DNA of 64,000 bases. Origin: DASWTL01 sp035575925. GTDB lineage: Bacteria; Bacteroidota; Bacteroidia; Sphingobacteriales; Sphingobacteriaceae. This document shows, piece by piece, positions 36,372 through 44,489 of this stretch (position 1 is its first letter; the number at the start of each line of letters is the position of its first letter). Both the position numbers and the translations under genes were made by a program. Where the stretch lies: positions 16,306-80,305 of the forward strand of contig DATLXK010000052.1 in the NCBI GenBank assembly GCA_035575925.1, written 5' to 3'. The notes under the pieces are model-generated. The model was not told the origin of the DNA. It ran no database searches and saw only the letters and a program-made list of their open reading frames with translations.

Positions 36372-37193
36372 ATGGAAAGAACTACTGAACAGGATTCAAA
36401 TTATAATGATCTGGAGAAAATGCCACTTTATGATCTGCTTACAGGCATGAATGATGAAGATAAAAGTGTTCCATATGCTGTTCAAAAAGTAATACCGCAA
36501 ATTGAAGATCTGGTTAAGATAATTGTCGAAAAGATGAGGGCCGGAGGACGGTTATTTTACATAGGAGCAGGCACAAGCGGGCGGTTGGGAGTTGTTGATG
36601 CTTCTGAATGTCCTCCAACTTACGGTGTACCTTTCGATTGGGTGATCGGAATAATTGCCGGGGGAGATACAGCTATTCGCAAAGCCGTTGAGTTTGCAGA
36701 AGATGATACCGATCAGGCCTGGAAAGATTGCCTGGAATATAATATAACTTCTAAAGATGTATTAATCGGCATAGCAGCATCGGGCACTACGCCTTATGTA
36801 ATAGGAGGTTTGCGAAAGGGAAATGAAGAAGGCGTTACTACAGGTTGTATTGTTTGTAATTCAGGCAGCCCTGTGGCTGTAGAGGCAAAATATCCTGTAG
36901 AAGTGGTTGTGGGGCCTGAATTTGTAACCGGATCAACCCGAATGAAATCAGGAACTGCACAGAAATTGGTACTGAACATGATAAGTACTGCAGTAATGAT
37001 TGGATTAGGACGCATAAAAGGCAACAAAATGTTTGATATGCAATTAAGCAATCATAAACTGGTAGGCCGTGCCCTGCGTATGATAATTGAAGCTACCGGC
37101 GTGAGCGAGCATACGGCTCAATCACTGTTAGATGAATACGGAAACGTACGTAAAGCAGTAGAAAATGCCCCAAAACATTTAAAAGGTATCTAG
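36372..37193 (+). CDS. murQ: N-acetylmuramic acid 6-phosphate etherase
   Basis: 273 residues. SIS-fold etherase with FYIGAGTSGRLGVVDASECP near residue 60, IAGGDTAIRKAVEFAEDD and EFVTGSTRMKSGTAQKLVLN. It cleaves the lactyl ether of MurNAc-6-P in peptidoglycan recycling. No anmK or nagZ is adjacent; the next gene is of unknown function. Confidence 0.96.
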   Translation: MERTTEQDSNYNDLEKMPLYDLLTGMNDEDKSVPYAVQKVIPQIEDLVKIIVEKMRAGGRLFYIGAGTSGRLGVVDASECPPTYGVPFDWVIGIIAGGDTAIRKAVEFAEDDTDQAWKDCLEYNITSKDVLIGIAASGTTPYVIGGLRKGNEEGVTTGCIVCNSGSPVAVEAKYPVEVVVGPEFVTGSTRMKSGTAQKLVLNMISTAVMIGLGRIKGNKMFDMQLSNHKLVGRALRMIIEATGVSEHTAQSLLDEYGNVRKAVENAPKHLKGI

Positions 37194-37239
37194 AAAAAAG
37201 CAACTAAAAATTCTGTGATGGAGGATGTTGGAGGGATGA

Positions 37240-37806
37240 ATGCACGAGATTGAGCCATATTACCGCTGGCGGGATGACTATATTTCTTCAGAAGATGAGC
37301 GTTCCCCGTTCTATCAAACACAGTATAGTGAATTTGAGTTCGATAAAAAAATCTACAATTATTTTATTCATCCTCAATGGGATCAGTTTGGTTCCCAAAC
37401 CCTGTATCTTAAAGTTCTTTTTGCTGATTATGATCACGGATATACCATTATTGAGCTGATCGGCGAATGGAATGATGCTATAAACAATGATGTTATGCTA
37501 ATGAAGCGGGAGATCATTGAAATCATGATTAACTATGGTATTAATAAATTTATACTGATTGGGGAAAACGTTTTAAACTTTCATTCATCAGATGATCTGT
37601 ATTATGAAGAATGGTTTCAGGATGTAGAAGATGGCTGGATTGCCGGAATAAATTTCAGGAACCATTTGCTGGATGAGTTTAAACGTAACCATATCGATTA
37701 CTATATCAATTTTGGTGGTCATCTTGATGATATGGCGTGGCGAAACCTGAAACCGGTGCAACTTTTCAAAAATGTTGAAGAACAGTTAATCAAGCGGCTA
37801 AGTTAA
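37240..37806 (+). CDS. Conserved-looking protein of unknown function
   Basis: 188 residues, acidic, soluble, rich in aromatic residues (YYRWRDDYISSEDERSPFY, HPQWDQFGSQTLYLKVLF, DDLYYEEWFQDVEDGW). No signal peptide or membrane segment. Alternating strands and helices (YTIIELIGEW, REIIEIMINYGINKFILIGE) suggest a small alpha/beta fold. It lies 46 nt after murQ, likely the same transcript. No family recognised. Confidence 0.7.
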   Translation: MHEIEPYYRWRDDYISSEDERSPFYQTQYSEFEFDKKIYNYFIHPQWDQFGSQTLYLKVLFADYDHGYTIIELIGEWNDAINNDVMLMKREIIEIMINYGINKFILIGENVLNFHSSDDLYYEEWFQDVEDGWIAGINFRNHLLDEFKRNHIDYYINFGGHLDDMAWRNLKPVQLFKNVEEQLIKRLS

Positions 37807-37854
37807 TTTCTCTCATTTATTGCTGAATTCTTACAGTTATAAAGATACCCTCAT

Positions 37855-37885
37855 TTTGGATTTACATAATAAAATCGCATTTTTG
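37855..37885 (+). promoter_or_regulatory. Predicted promoter of metH (TTTG, 19 nt, CATTTTTG)
   Basis: -33 TTTG at 37855-37858 and -7 CATTTTTG at 37878-37885 (one mismatch to TAnnTTTG) with exactly 19 nt between. Transcription would start about at 37890, right at the P1 stem of the SAM-I aptamer. Confidence 0.75.
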
Positions 37886-37887
37886 CA

Positions 37888-38000
37888 TCGCTTATTCAGA
37901 AAGACGGAGGGATTAGACCCTGCGAAGTCTTAGCAACCTGTGCTAACAAGGTGCTAAATTCTAACTGACTTCTAACTAAAGGAGAAAGAAAGATAAGTGA
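37888..38000 (+). promoter_or_regulatory. SAM-I (S-box) riboswitch upstream of metH
   Basis: P1 is an 8-bp stem 37888-37895/37993-38000 (TCGCTTAT/ATAAGTGA). Inside lie the core GGAGGGAT and P2 pair AAGAC/GTCTT, the kink-turn region CTTAGCAACC, then P3 and P4. These match the S-box consensus in order and spacing. It binds SAM and should repress the metH-metF transcript. Between it and the ATG lies a heptamer inverted array (38041-38121) that may replace or modify the expression platform. Confidence 0.92.
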
Positions 38001-38040
38001 ATTCTGTCTCAACCGACATTTCAAAGATAAGCTTGAAGAA

Positions 38041-38121
38041 GTACGAAGTATAAAGAAGCAAGTATCAAGTCAAGTCGCTTAATACACTAAATCTTTATAC
38101 CTGATACTAAATACTTGATAC
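38041..38121. repeat. Inverted array of degenerate 7-bp repeats in the metH leader
   Basis: 38041-38075 holds five 7-bp units near GTAYNAA, one per 7 bp. 38094-38121 holds four units of the reverse orientation (TTTATAC to TTGATAC). The centre is 18 bp. It ends 6 nt before the metH ATG and follows the SAM-I aptamer. The unit consensus is the same as in the arrays flanking the four-helix gene at 41863 and 42258. Confidence 0.85.
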
Positions 38122-38127
38122 TATTTC

Positions 38128-41100
38128 ATGAGCATTAGAGAAGAACTACAAAAACGTATTTTAGTTATTGATGGCGCTATGGGCACAATGATCCAGCGTT
38201 ACCAGTTAACGGAAGAAGATTTTCGGGGTGAGCGATTTAAAGATCACCCATGTGATGTACGTGGAAATAACGATTTGCTGAACATTACCCGTCCGGATAT
38301 TATCAAAGCAATACATGCCGAATATTTAGATGCTGGCGCTGATATCATAGAAACCAATACCTTCAGTACACAACGCATTTCAATGGCCGATTACCAGATG
38401 GAAGATCTGTCTTATGAAATGAGCTATGAAGGTGCCCGAATCGCCAAAGAAGTTACAACAGAATATACACTCCGCAATCCTGATAAGCCCCGTTTTGTTG
38501 CAGGAGCATTGGGCCCTACTACGAAAATGGCTTCTATGTCGCCTGATGTGAACGACCCTGGATACCGTGCCGTTACTTTTGATGAACTGGTTGATGCTTA
38601 TTACGAACAGATAAAAGGGTTAATAGATGGTGGTGCAGATGTTCTTCTTTTCGAAACTATTACCGATACTTTAATTACCAAAGCTGCTCTGTTTGCTGCG
38701 AAAAACTACGAGAATGAGATCGGTCGCAAGATCGAGATTATGATTTCTGGTACTATTACAGATGCCAGCGGTCGTACGCTTTCTGGTCAAACGGTGGAAG
38801 CATTTTTAAATTCCTTATCGCATGCAAACCTCCTAAGTATTGGTTTAAACTGTGCTTTGGGGGCAAAAGATATGCGTCCGCATATTGAAGAATTATCAGC
38901 GAAAGCTAATTGCTATATTTCGGCTTACCCGAACGCAGGTTTACCAAATGAATTTGGCGCCTATGATGAAGTACCTCATGAAACAGCGCATTTGTTGGAA
39001 GATTTCATCAAAAATGGTTTTGTGAATATTGTAGGTGGCTGTTGCGGAACTACACCTGAACATATTAAGTGTATCGCAAATGCGGCGGCTAAATATTCGC
39101 CCAGAATTCCGGCAGAGCCTAAGCCTTTTCTTCGCTTAAGCGGATTGGAGCCTGTTACCCTAACTCCCGAAACTAATTTCGCAAATATTGGCGAGCGTAC
39201 AAACGTAACCGGTTCACCAAAGTTCTCTAAGCTTATTTTGGGTGGCGATTTTGAAGGTGCTCTTACTGTTGCACGTCAACAGGTTGAAGGCGGAGCCCAG
39301 GTTATTGACGTGAACATGGATGAGGGGATGCTCGATTCTGAAGCGGCAATGACTAAGTTCTTAAATCTTATTGCTTCAGAGCCGGATATTTGCAAGCTTC
39401 CAATCATGGTAGATTCTTCCAAGTGGAGCGTAATTGAAACTGGTTTAAAATGCCTGCAGGGAAAAGGTATTGTAAACTCAATCTCGCTTAAAGAAGGCAA
39501 AGAAAAATTTATAGAATACGCTCGCAAAATTAAGCAATATGGTGCAGCCGTTGTAGTAATGGCTTTTGATGAAGACGGTCAGGCCGATTCATTTGAACGC
39601 CGTATCGAAATTTGTAAAAAATCATATGATATTTTGGTTGATGAAGTTGATTTTCTACCTCAGGATATCATTTTCGATCCAAATATTTTAACCGTTGCCA
39701 CGGGATTGGAGGAGCATAATAACTATGCTGTTGATTTTATAAACGCTACCCGCTGGATAAAAGAAAACCTGCCACTGGCTAAAGTAAGCGGTGGGGTAAG
39801 TAATATTTCATTCTCATTCCGCGGAAATAATACCGTCCGCGAAGCCATGCACTCTGCTTTTCTTTATCATGCTATCAAGGCAGGTTTAGATATGGGCATA
39901 GTAAATGCCGGTATGCTGGAAGTTTATGAAGAGATACCGAAAGATCTACTGGAGCTTGTTGAAGATGTTCTTTTAAATCGCCGTCAGGATGCTACAGAGC
40001 GGTTGGTGGAGTTTGCTGATACCATTAAAACCAAGGGAAAAGTTATTGTTAAAAATGAAGAATGGCGTAAAGAAAGTGTTGAAAGCCGCTTATCGCATTC
40101 CCTTGTTAAAGGCATTATCGATTACCTGGATGATGACGTGGAAGAAGCCCGCCAAAAATATGCAAAACCCCTTGAAGTAATAGAAGGCCCCCTGATGGAC
40201 GGTATGGGAATAGTTGGGGATCTTTTTGGCCAGGGCAAGATGTTTTTGCCTCAGGTAGTAAAATCTGCCCGGGTTATGAAAAAGGCCGTAGCTTACCTGC
40301 TGCCATTTATTGAAGAAGAAAAACGAAATAATGCCGACAGTAACCAGCGAAAAAATGCAGGGAAAATATTATTAGCGACAGTTAAAGGTGATGTTCATGA
40401 CATAGGAAAAAATATTGTTGGCGTTGTACTGGCATGTAATAACTTCGAGGTTTTCGACCTGGGCGTGATGGTTCCTGCCCAAAAAATTATCGATGAAGCT
40501 AAAAAGCATCAGGTAGATATTATCGGTTTAAGCGGACTGATCACTCCTTCATTGGATGAAATGGTTCATTTTGCAAAAGAAATGGAACGCCAGGAATTTA
40601 AAATTCCTTTGATCATTGGAGGCGCAACAACTTCGCGTATTCACGCAGCGGTTAAAATTGCTCCTAATTATACCGGGCCAACGGTGCATGTATTGGATGC
40701 TTCGCGAAGCGTAACGGTTTGCAGCACGCTGATGAGCGATGACAATCGCGAAGAATACATAAATCAGATCCATGGTGAATACAATAAAGCCCGGGAAGCA
40801 CATTTAAGTAAAAAATCAGACAAGCGGTTTAAGTCGATAAATGAAGCCCGCGAGCAGAAATTTTCCATTAACCTGAATGGCAGTATTCCTCCTGCCCCCG
40901 CGTTTACGGGTGTGAAAGTTTTTGAAGATTTTCCTCTTGAGGACCTGGTGCCTTACATCGATTGGACACCTTTCTTTCACACATGGGAGCTGAGAGGGAG
41001 CTATCCTAAAATATTTGAAGATAAAATAGTTGGCATTGAAGCTAAAAAGCTTTTTGATGATGCACAGGACTTATTAAATAAAATTGTTAAAGAAAAAATC

Positions 41101-41856
41101 CTTACTGCAAGTGGAGTAATAGGCTTCTGGCCTGCAAATTCAATTGGAGATGATATCGTTTTAGAGGTTGAAAGTGAAAAATTGGTTGAAGGTTCTAAGT
41201 TGAAAGTTGAAGGGAACCCACAACCTGCAACCCATAACCCACAACCCATAGTCATTCACACGCTTCGCCAGCAGGCAGAAAAAGCGAAAGATGAACCTTA
41301 CTACGCGCTTTCTGATTTTATTGCTCCCAAATCCAGCGGAATTAAAGATCATTTTGGTGGATTTGCAGTGACTACAGGAATAGGGCTGGATGAGTTTGTT
41401 GCAGAATTTGAGCGGAATCATGATGATTATAACAGCATCATGGCTAAAGCTCTTGCTGACCGTTTAGCAGAAGCCTTTGCAGAAAAACTCCATGAACTGG
41501 TGCGCAGAGAATATTGGGGCTATGCAAAAGATGAAACGCTGAATAAAGAAGACCTTATCAAAGAAAAATATACAGGGATCCGTCCGGCACCGGGATATCC
41601 TGCATGCCCGGATCATACTGAAAAGCGTACGTTGTTTAATTTACTTGATGCAGAGAAGAATACAGGTATTATACTTACAGAAAGTTATGCTATGTACCCT
41701 ACAGCTGCTGTAAGCGGATTTTATTTCGCCCACCCGCAATCCAGGTATTTTGGGTTGGGTAAAATCAGTAAAGATCAGGTAGAAGATTATGCAAAGCGAA
41801 AGAACATGCCCCTTGAAGAAACCGAAAGATGGTTAAGCCCGAATTTGGGGTATTAG
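38128..41856 (+). CDS. metH: Cobalamin-dependent methionine synthase, with a repeat-derived insert
   Basis: 1242 residues. Homocysteine domain with zinc ligands Cys242, Cys305 and Cys306 (VGGCCGTTPEHI); pterin domain about 345-620 (NIGERTNVTGS); cobalamin domain with DVHDIGKNIV and its ligand His757; C-terminal SAM-activation domain with RPAPGYPACPDH near 1152. It transfers methyl from methyltetrahydrofolate to homocysteine. At about 1014-1041 a Lys/Glu then Pro/Asn-rich stretch is encoded by a heptamer inverted array (41167-41252), interrupting the activation domain in frame. It is probably co-transcribed with metF and controlled by SAM-I. Confidence 0.97.
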   Translation: MSIREELQKRILVIDGAMGTMIQRYQLTEEDFRGERFKDHPCDVRGNNDLLNITRPDIIKAIHAEYLDAGADIIETNTFSTQRISMADYQMEDLSYEMSYEGARIAKEVTTEYTLRNPDKPRFVAGALGPTTKMASMSPDVNDPGYRAVTFDELVDAYYEQIKGLIDGGADVLLFETITDTLITKAALFAAKNYENEIGRKIEIMISGTITDASGRTLSGQTVEAFLNSLSHANLLSIGLNCALGAKDMRPHIEELSAKANCYISAYPNAGLPNEFGAYDEVPHETAHLLEDFIKNGFVNIVGGCCGTTPEHIKCIANAAAKYSPRIPAEPKPFLRLSGLEPVTLTPETNFANIGERTNVTGSPKFSKLILGGDFEGALTVARQQVEGGAQVIDVNMDEGMLDSEAAMTKFLNLIASEPDICKLPIMVDSSKWSVIETGLKCLQGKGIVNSISLKEGKEKFIEYARKIKQYGAAVVVMAFDEDGQADSFERRIEICKKSYDILVDEVDFLPQDIIFDPNILTVATGLEEHNNYAVDFINATRWIKENLPLAKVSGGVSNISFSFRGNNTVREAMHSAFLYHAIKAGLDMGIVNAGMLEVYEEIPKDLLELVEDVLLNRRQDATERLVEFADTIKTKGKVIVKNEEWRKESVESRLSHSLVKGIIDYLDDDVEEARQKYAKPLEVIEGPLMDGMGIVGDLFGQGKMFLPQVVKSARVMKKAVAYLLPFIEEEKRNNADSNQRKNAGKILLATVKGDVHDIGKNIVGVVLACNNFEVFDLGVMVPAQKIIDEAKKHQVDIIGLSGLITPSLDEMVHFAKEMERQEFKIPLIIGGATTSRIHAAVKIAPNYTGPTVHVLDASRSVTVCSTLMSDDNREEYINQIHGEYNKAREAHLSKKSDKRFKSINEAREQKFSINLNGSIPPAPAFTGVKVFEDFPLEDLVPYIDWTPFFHTWELRGSYPKIFEDKIVGIEAKKLFDDAQDLLNKIVKEKILTASGVIGFWPANSIGDDIVLEVESEKLVEGSKLKVEGNPQPATHNPQPIVIHTLRQQAEKAKDEPYYALSDFIAPKSSGIKDHFGGFAVTTGIGLDEFVAEFERNHDDYNSIMAKALADRLAEAFAEKLHELVRREYWGYAKDETLNKEDLIKEKYTGIRPAPGYPACPDHTEKRTLFNLLDAEKNTGIILTESYAMYPTAAVSGFYFAHPQSRYFGLGKISKDQVEDYAKRKNMPLEETERWLSPNLGY
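41167..41252. repeat. Inverted heptamer array inside the metH coding sequence
   Basis: 41167-41180 and 41185-41212 hold 2+4 seven-bp units near GTTGAAA. 41218-41252 holds five units of the opposite type near CCACAAC. A 4-bp slip at 41181 breaks the phase once. It is translated as about 28 residues of low complexity. It has the same 7-bp architecture as the intergenic arrays but a different unit sequence. Confidence 0.8.
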
Positions 41857-41862
41857 GTGAAG

Positions 41863-41897
41863 GTACAGAGTAGCAAGTATAGAGTAGCAAGTATTAA
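41863..41897. repeat. Left heptamer array of the four-helix-gene element
   Basis: Five uninterrupted 7-bp units, from GTACAGA to GTATTAA, each starting GTA. It begins 6 nt after the metH stop and ends 17 nt before the four-helix ATG. It is the inverse of the array at 42258. Confidence 0.88.
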
Positions 41898-41914
41898 TAA
41901 TAGCATAAGAGGGG

Positions 41915-42268
41915 ATGCATAATTTTAAGGAGTTAAAGGTTTGGCAGGCTTCAATGGAAATCTCTAAAGCGGTATTTGTTGCTACCAGGTTATTTCCCCA
42001 AGATGAAAAATTTACTTTGACTTCTCAAATGATGAGAAGTGCTATTTCTATTCCATCAAATATTGCCGAAGGTTGCGGGCGAAAATCCAATAAAGAATTT
42101 TATCAATATTTAAATATCAGCTTAGGTTCGTCTTTTGAATTAGAAACACAGCTTATACTGGCTAAAGACTTCAATTATATAAATGAGGCAAATTTTAAAC
42201 TTTTACAATCACAACTTATTGATGTTCAACGTATGATAACCGGCTTGCAAAAAAGCCTTAATACTTGA
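41915..42268 (+). CDS. Four-helix bundle protein (S23 / 23S rRNA intervening-sequence protein family)
   Basis: 117 residues. Clear family signature: HNFKELKVWQASMEISKAVF at the N-terminus, SQMMRSAISIPSNIAEG near residue 45, and KEFYQYLNISLGSSFELETQ near residue 70. It forms a homopentameric four-helix bundle in known relatives, some of which are encoded inside 23S rRNA intervening sequences; function is unknown. It sits between metH and metF, flanked on both sides by inverted heptamer arrays. The right array begins within its last four codons, so the array supplies its stop codon. It looks inserted into an otherwise metH-metF operon. Confidence 0.92.
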   Translation: MHNFKELKVWQASMEISKAVFVATRLFPQDEKFTLTSQMMRSAISIPSNIAEGCGRKSNKEFYQYLNISLGSSFELETQLILAKDFNYINEANFKLLQSQLIDVQRMITGLQKSLNT

Positions 42269-42292
42269 TACTTCGTACTTGATACTCCATAC
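42258..42292. repeat. Right heptamer array of the four-helix-gene element
   Basis: Five 7-bp units from TTAATAC to TCCATAC, the reverse-complement type of the left array (41863-41897). It overlaps the final codons of the four-helix gene and ends 4 nt before the metF ATG at 42297. Confidence 0.88.
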
Positions 42293-42296
42293 TTAA

Positions 42297-43250
42297 ATGA
42301 AAATCACCGAACACATACAAAACGCTAAAGGTAAAACACTTTTTTCTTTTGAACTTCTTCCGCCGGTTAAAGGGCAGCGCATAGAGAATATTTATGATGC
42401 TATAGATCCGTTAATGGAATTTAAGCCTCCTTTTATTGATGTTACTTATCACAGGGAGGATTACATATATAAACAGCATTCCAATGGTCTGCTGGAACAG
42501 GTTTCTTATCGTAAACGTCCCGGTACAGTAGCTATTTGTGCAGCCATTATAAACCGGTATAAAGTAGATGCTGTGCCGCATTTAATATGTGGCGGCTTTA
42601 CAAAAGAGGAAACGGAAAATGCATTGATAGACCTGCAATTTCTTGGAATTGATAATGTGCTGGTGTTACGCGGAGACGCCCGAAAAGGTGATTCCGGTTT
42701 TATACCAACCCCGGGCGGACATGCATTTGCCACTGATTTGTTAGAGCAGGTAGTTAATTTAAATAATGGAAAGTATTTGCATGAACATACCGAAGCTCAT
42801 AAGTCGGATTTTTGCATTGGAGTTGCTGCCTACCCCGAAAAACACTTTGAGGCGCCTAACCTGAAAACAGATTTCGATTATCTGAAGATGAAAATCGATA
42901 TGGGAGCAGATTTCATTGTCACTCAAATGTTTTTTGATAATCAGAAATATTTTGATTTTGTAAACTCTTGTCGCGAGAATGGAATAAATGTTCCAATTAT
43001 TCCGGGATTAAAGCCTATTACATCATCTAAACAATTGATTAGCCTGCCTAAAATATTTCATTTAGATCTTCCTGAAGATTTAACTAATGCTATATCAAGC
43101 TGTTCGTCAGAAAAAGATGTTAAAGAAGTGGGAATTGAGTTTATGATTGAACAGTGTAAGGAGCTAATGAAATTTGGTGCCCCGGTATTACATTTTTATA
43201 CCATGAGTAACCCTGGTCCAACCAAAAGAATTGCAGAAGCCATATTTTAA
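42297..43250 (+). CDS. metF: 5,10-methylenetetrahydrofolate reductase
   Basis: 317 residues of the TIM-barrel MTHFR family. Visible: FSFELLPPVKGQRIENIYDA near residue 14, VTYHRED, LRGDARKGDSGF near residue 125 and IVTQMFFDNQKYFDFVNSC near residue 200. It supplies methyl-THF for MetH, which lies just upstream. Its start sits 4 nt past the right heptamer array. It overlaps bshA convergently by 4 bp. Confidence 0.95.
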   Translation: MKITEHIQNAKGKTLFSFELLPPVKGQRIENIYDAIDPLMEFKPPFIDVTYHREDYIYKQHSNGLLEQVSYRKRPGTVAICAAIINRYKVDAVPHLICGGFTKEETENALIDLQFLGIDNVLVLRGDARKGDSGFIPTPGGHAFATDLLEQVVNLNNGKYLHEHTEAHKSDFCIGVAAYPEKHFEAPNLKTDFDYLKMKIDMGADFIVTQMFFDNQKYFDFVNSCRENGINVPIIPGLKPITSSKQLISLPKIFHLDLPEDLTNAISSCSSEKDVKEVGIEFMIEQCKELMKFGAPVLHFYTMSNPGPTKRIAEAIF

Positions 43251-44398
43251 TTTAAAGTATTGACTTTTGAAGCTGAATTAACCATGACTTCTTTATAAAA
43301 CTCTTCATAAACAGGCAATATAAGGCTTAGATCGAATTCTTTCGCTCTTTTTAAAGCATTTTCTTTAAATAACTCAAGGCGGTTATCATCTTCCAGGATT
43401 TCGATAGCATGATTTGCCATGGTATTAATATCACCTACTTCATCCATAAAACCTGTTGAGCCATTAACATTTAACTCAGGTAGGCCCCCCGCGTTTGAAG
43501 TAATAACCGGAACTTTACATGCCATTGCTTCCAGAGCTGCCAGGCCAAAACTTTCAGACTCAGAAGGCATAATAAACAGATCTGAGACAGAAAGTATTTC
43601 CTCAATAGCATCCTGTTTTCCTAAAAACCTCACATTTTCGCAAATTTTTAACTCCCGGCAAAGCTGCTCGCAATATACACGGTCAGGGCCATCTCCTACC
43701 ATCAGCAATTTTGAAGGGACTTTTTCCTGTATTTTTTGAAAAATAAGGATCACATCCTGCGTACGTTTAACTTTTCTGAAATTCGAAGTATGGATAACAA
43801 TCCGTTCCTTATTCGGAGCGATAGCGCGCTTAAAATGGTCCTTAGCCTTCAGGTTAAACCGTTTCATATCCACAAAATTGGGTATAACCCGGATCTCTTT
43901 TTTAATATCAAAATGTTTGAATGTATCATCTTTCAAATCCTGGGAAACCGCAGTAACCCCGTCAGACTGGTTAATTGAAAATGTCACAACGGGCTTATAG
44001 GTGGGATCTTTACCCACAAGGGTAATATCAGTTCCATGCAGGGTAGTAACAACAGGTATATGAATGCCATACGTGGATAATATTTGTTTTGCCATAAAAG
44101 CCGCCGACGCATGCGGAATAGCATAATGCACATGCAACACCTCGAGGTTTTCAAACCTAACCACATCAACCAATTTACTTGCTAAAGCCGATTCATACGG
44201 AGCATAATCGAAAAGCGGGTAATCCCGAACTGAAACTTCGTGATAAAATAGATTTTCTGAAAAAAAATCCAGCCGGGCAGGCTGGCTATAGGTAATGAAG
44301 TGTACCTGGTGGCCATTATCAGCCAATGCTTTTCCAAGCTCTGTAGCTAAAACGCCGCTTCCGCCAAAAGTTGGATAACACACAATACCTATCTTCAT
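43247..44398 (-). CDS. bshA: N-acetyl-alpha-D-glucosaminyl L-malate synthase (bacillithiol pathway)
   Basis: 383 residues from MKIGIVCYP at 44398 (a start two codons earlier is possible). GT4 glycosyltransferase with YPTFGGSGVLATELGKAL near the N-terminus, TLHGTDITLVG and the donor-binding SESESFGLAALEAMACKVPV near residue 290. It makes GlcNAc-malate, first step to bacillithiol. bshB and bshC are not in this window. Confidence 0.9.
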   Translation of the reverse strand: MKIGIVCYPTFGGSGVLATELGKALADNGHQVHFITYSQPARLDFFSENLFYHEVSVRDYPLFDYAPYESALASKLVDVVRFENLEVLHVHYAIPHASAAFMAKQILSTYGIHIPVVTTLHGTDITLVGKDPTYKPVVTFSINQSDGVTAVSQDLKDDTFKHFDIKKEIRVIPNFVDMKRFNLKAKDHFKRAIAPNKERIVIHTSNFRKVKRTQDVILIFQKIQEKVPSKLLMVGDGPDRVYCEQLCRELKICENVRFLGKQDAIEEILSVSDLFIMPSESESFGLAALEAMACKVPVITSNAGGLPELNVNGSTGFMDEVGDINTMANHAIEILEDDNRLELFKENALKRAKEFDLSLILPVYEEFYKEVMVNSASKVNTLN

Positions 44399-44489
44399 AT
44401 ACACAAATTAAATGTTAATCTGCGGGATTTTTGTTTGCAAACCGTCAATTTAGATACGGTTGATTACAGCAGATTTATACCATAACGGG

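Noticed and set aside
41001..41421. Two minus-strand frames rich in Trp/Gly/Leu over the metH array
   Set aside because: They are translations of the heptamer repeat on the wrong strand. The metH frame explains the region.
41863..42292. CRISPR-like reading of the regular repeats near metH
   Set aside because: Units are 7 bp, degenerate and contiguous without spacers; no cas genes.
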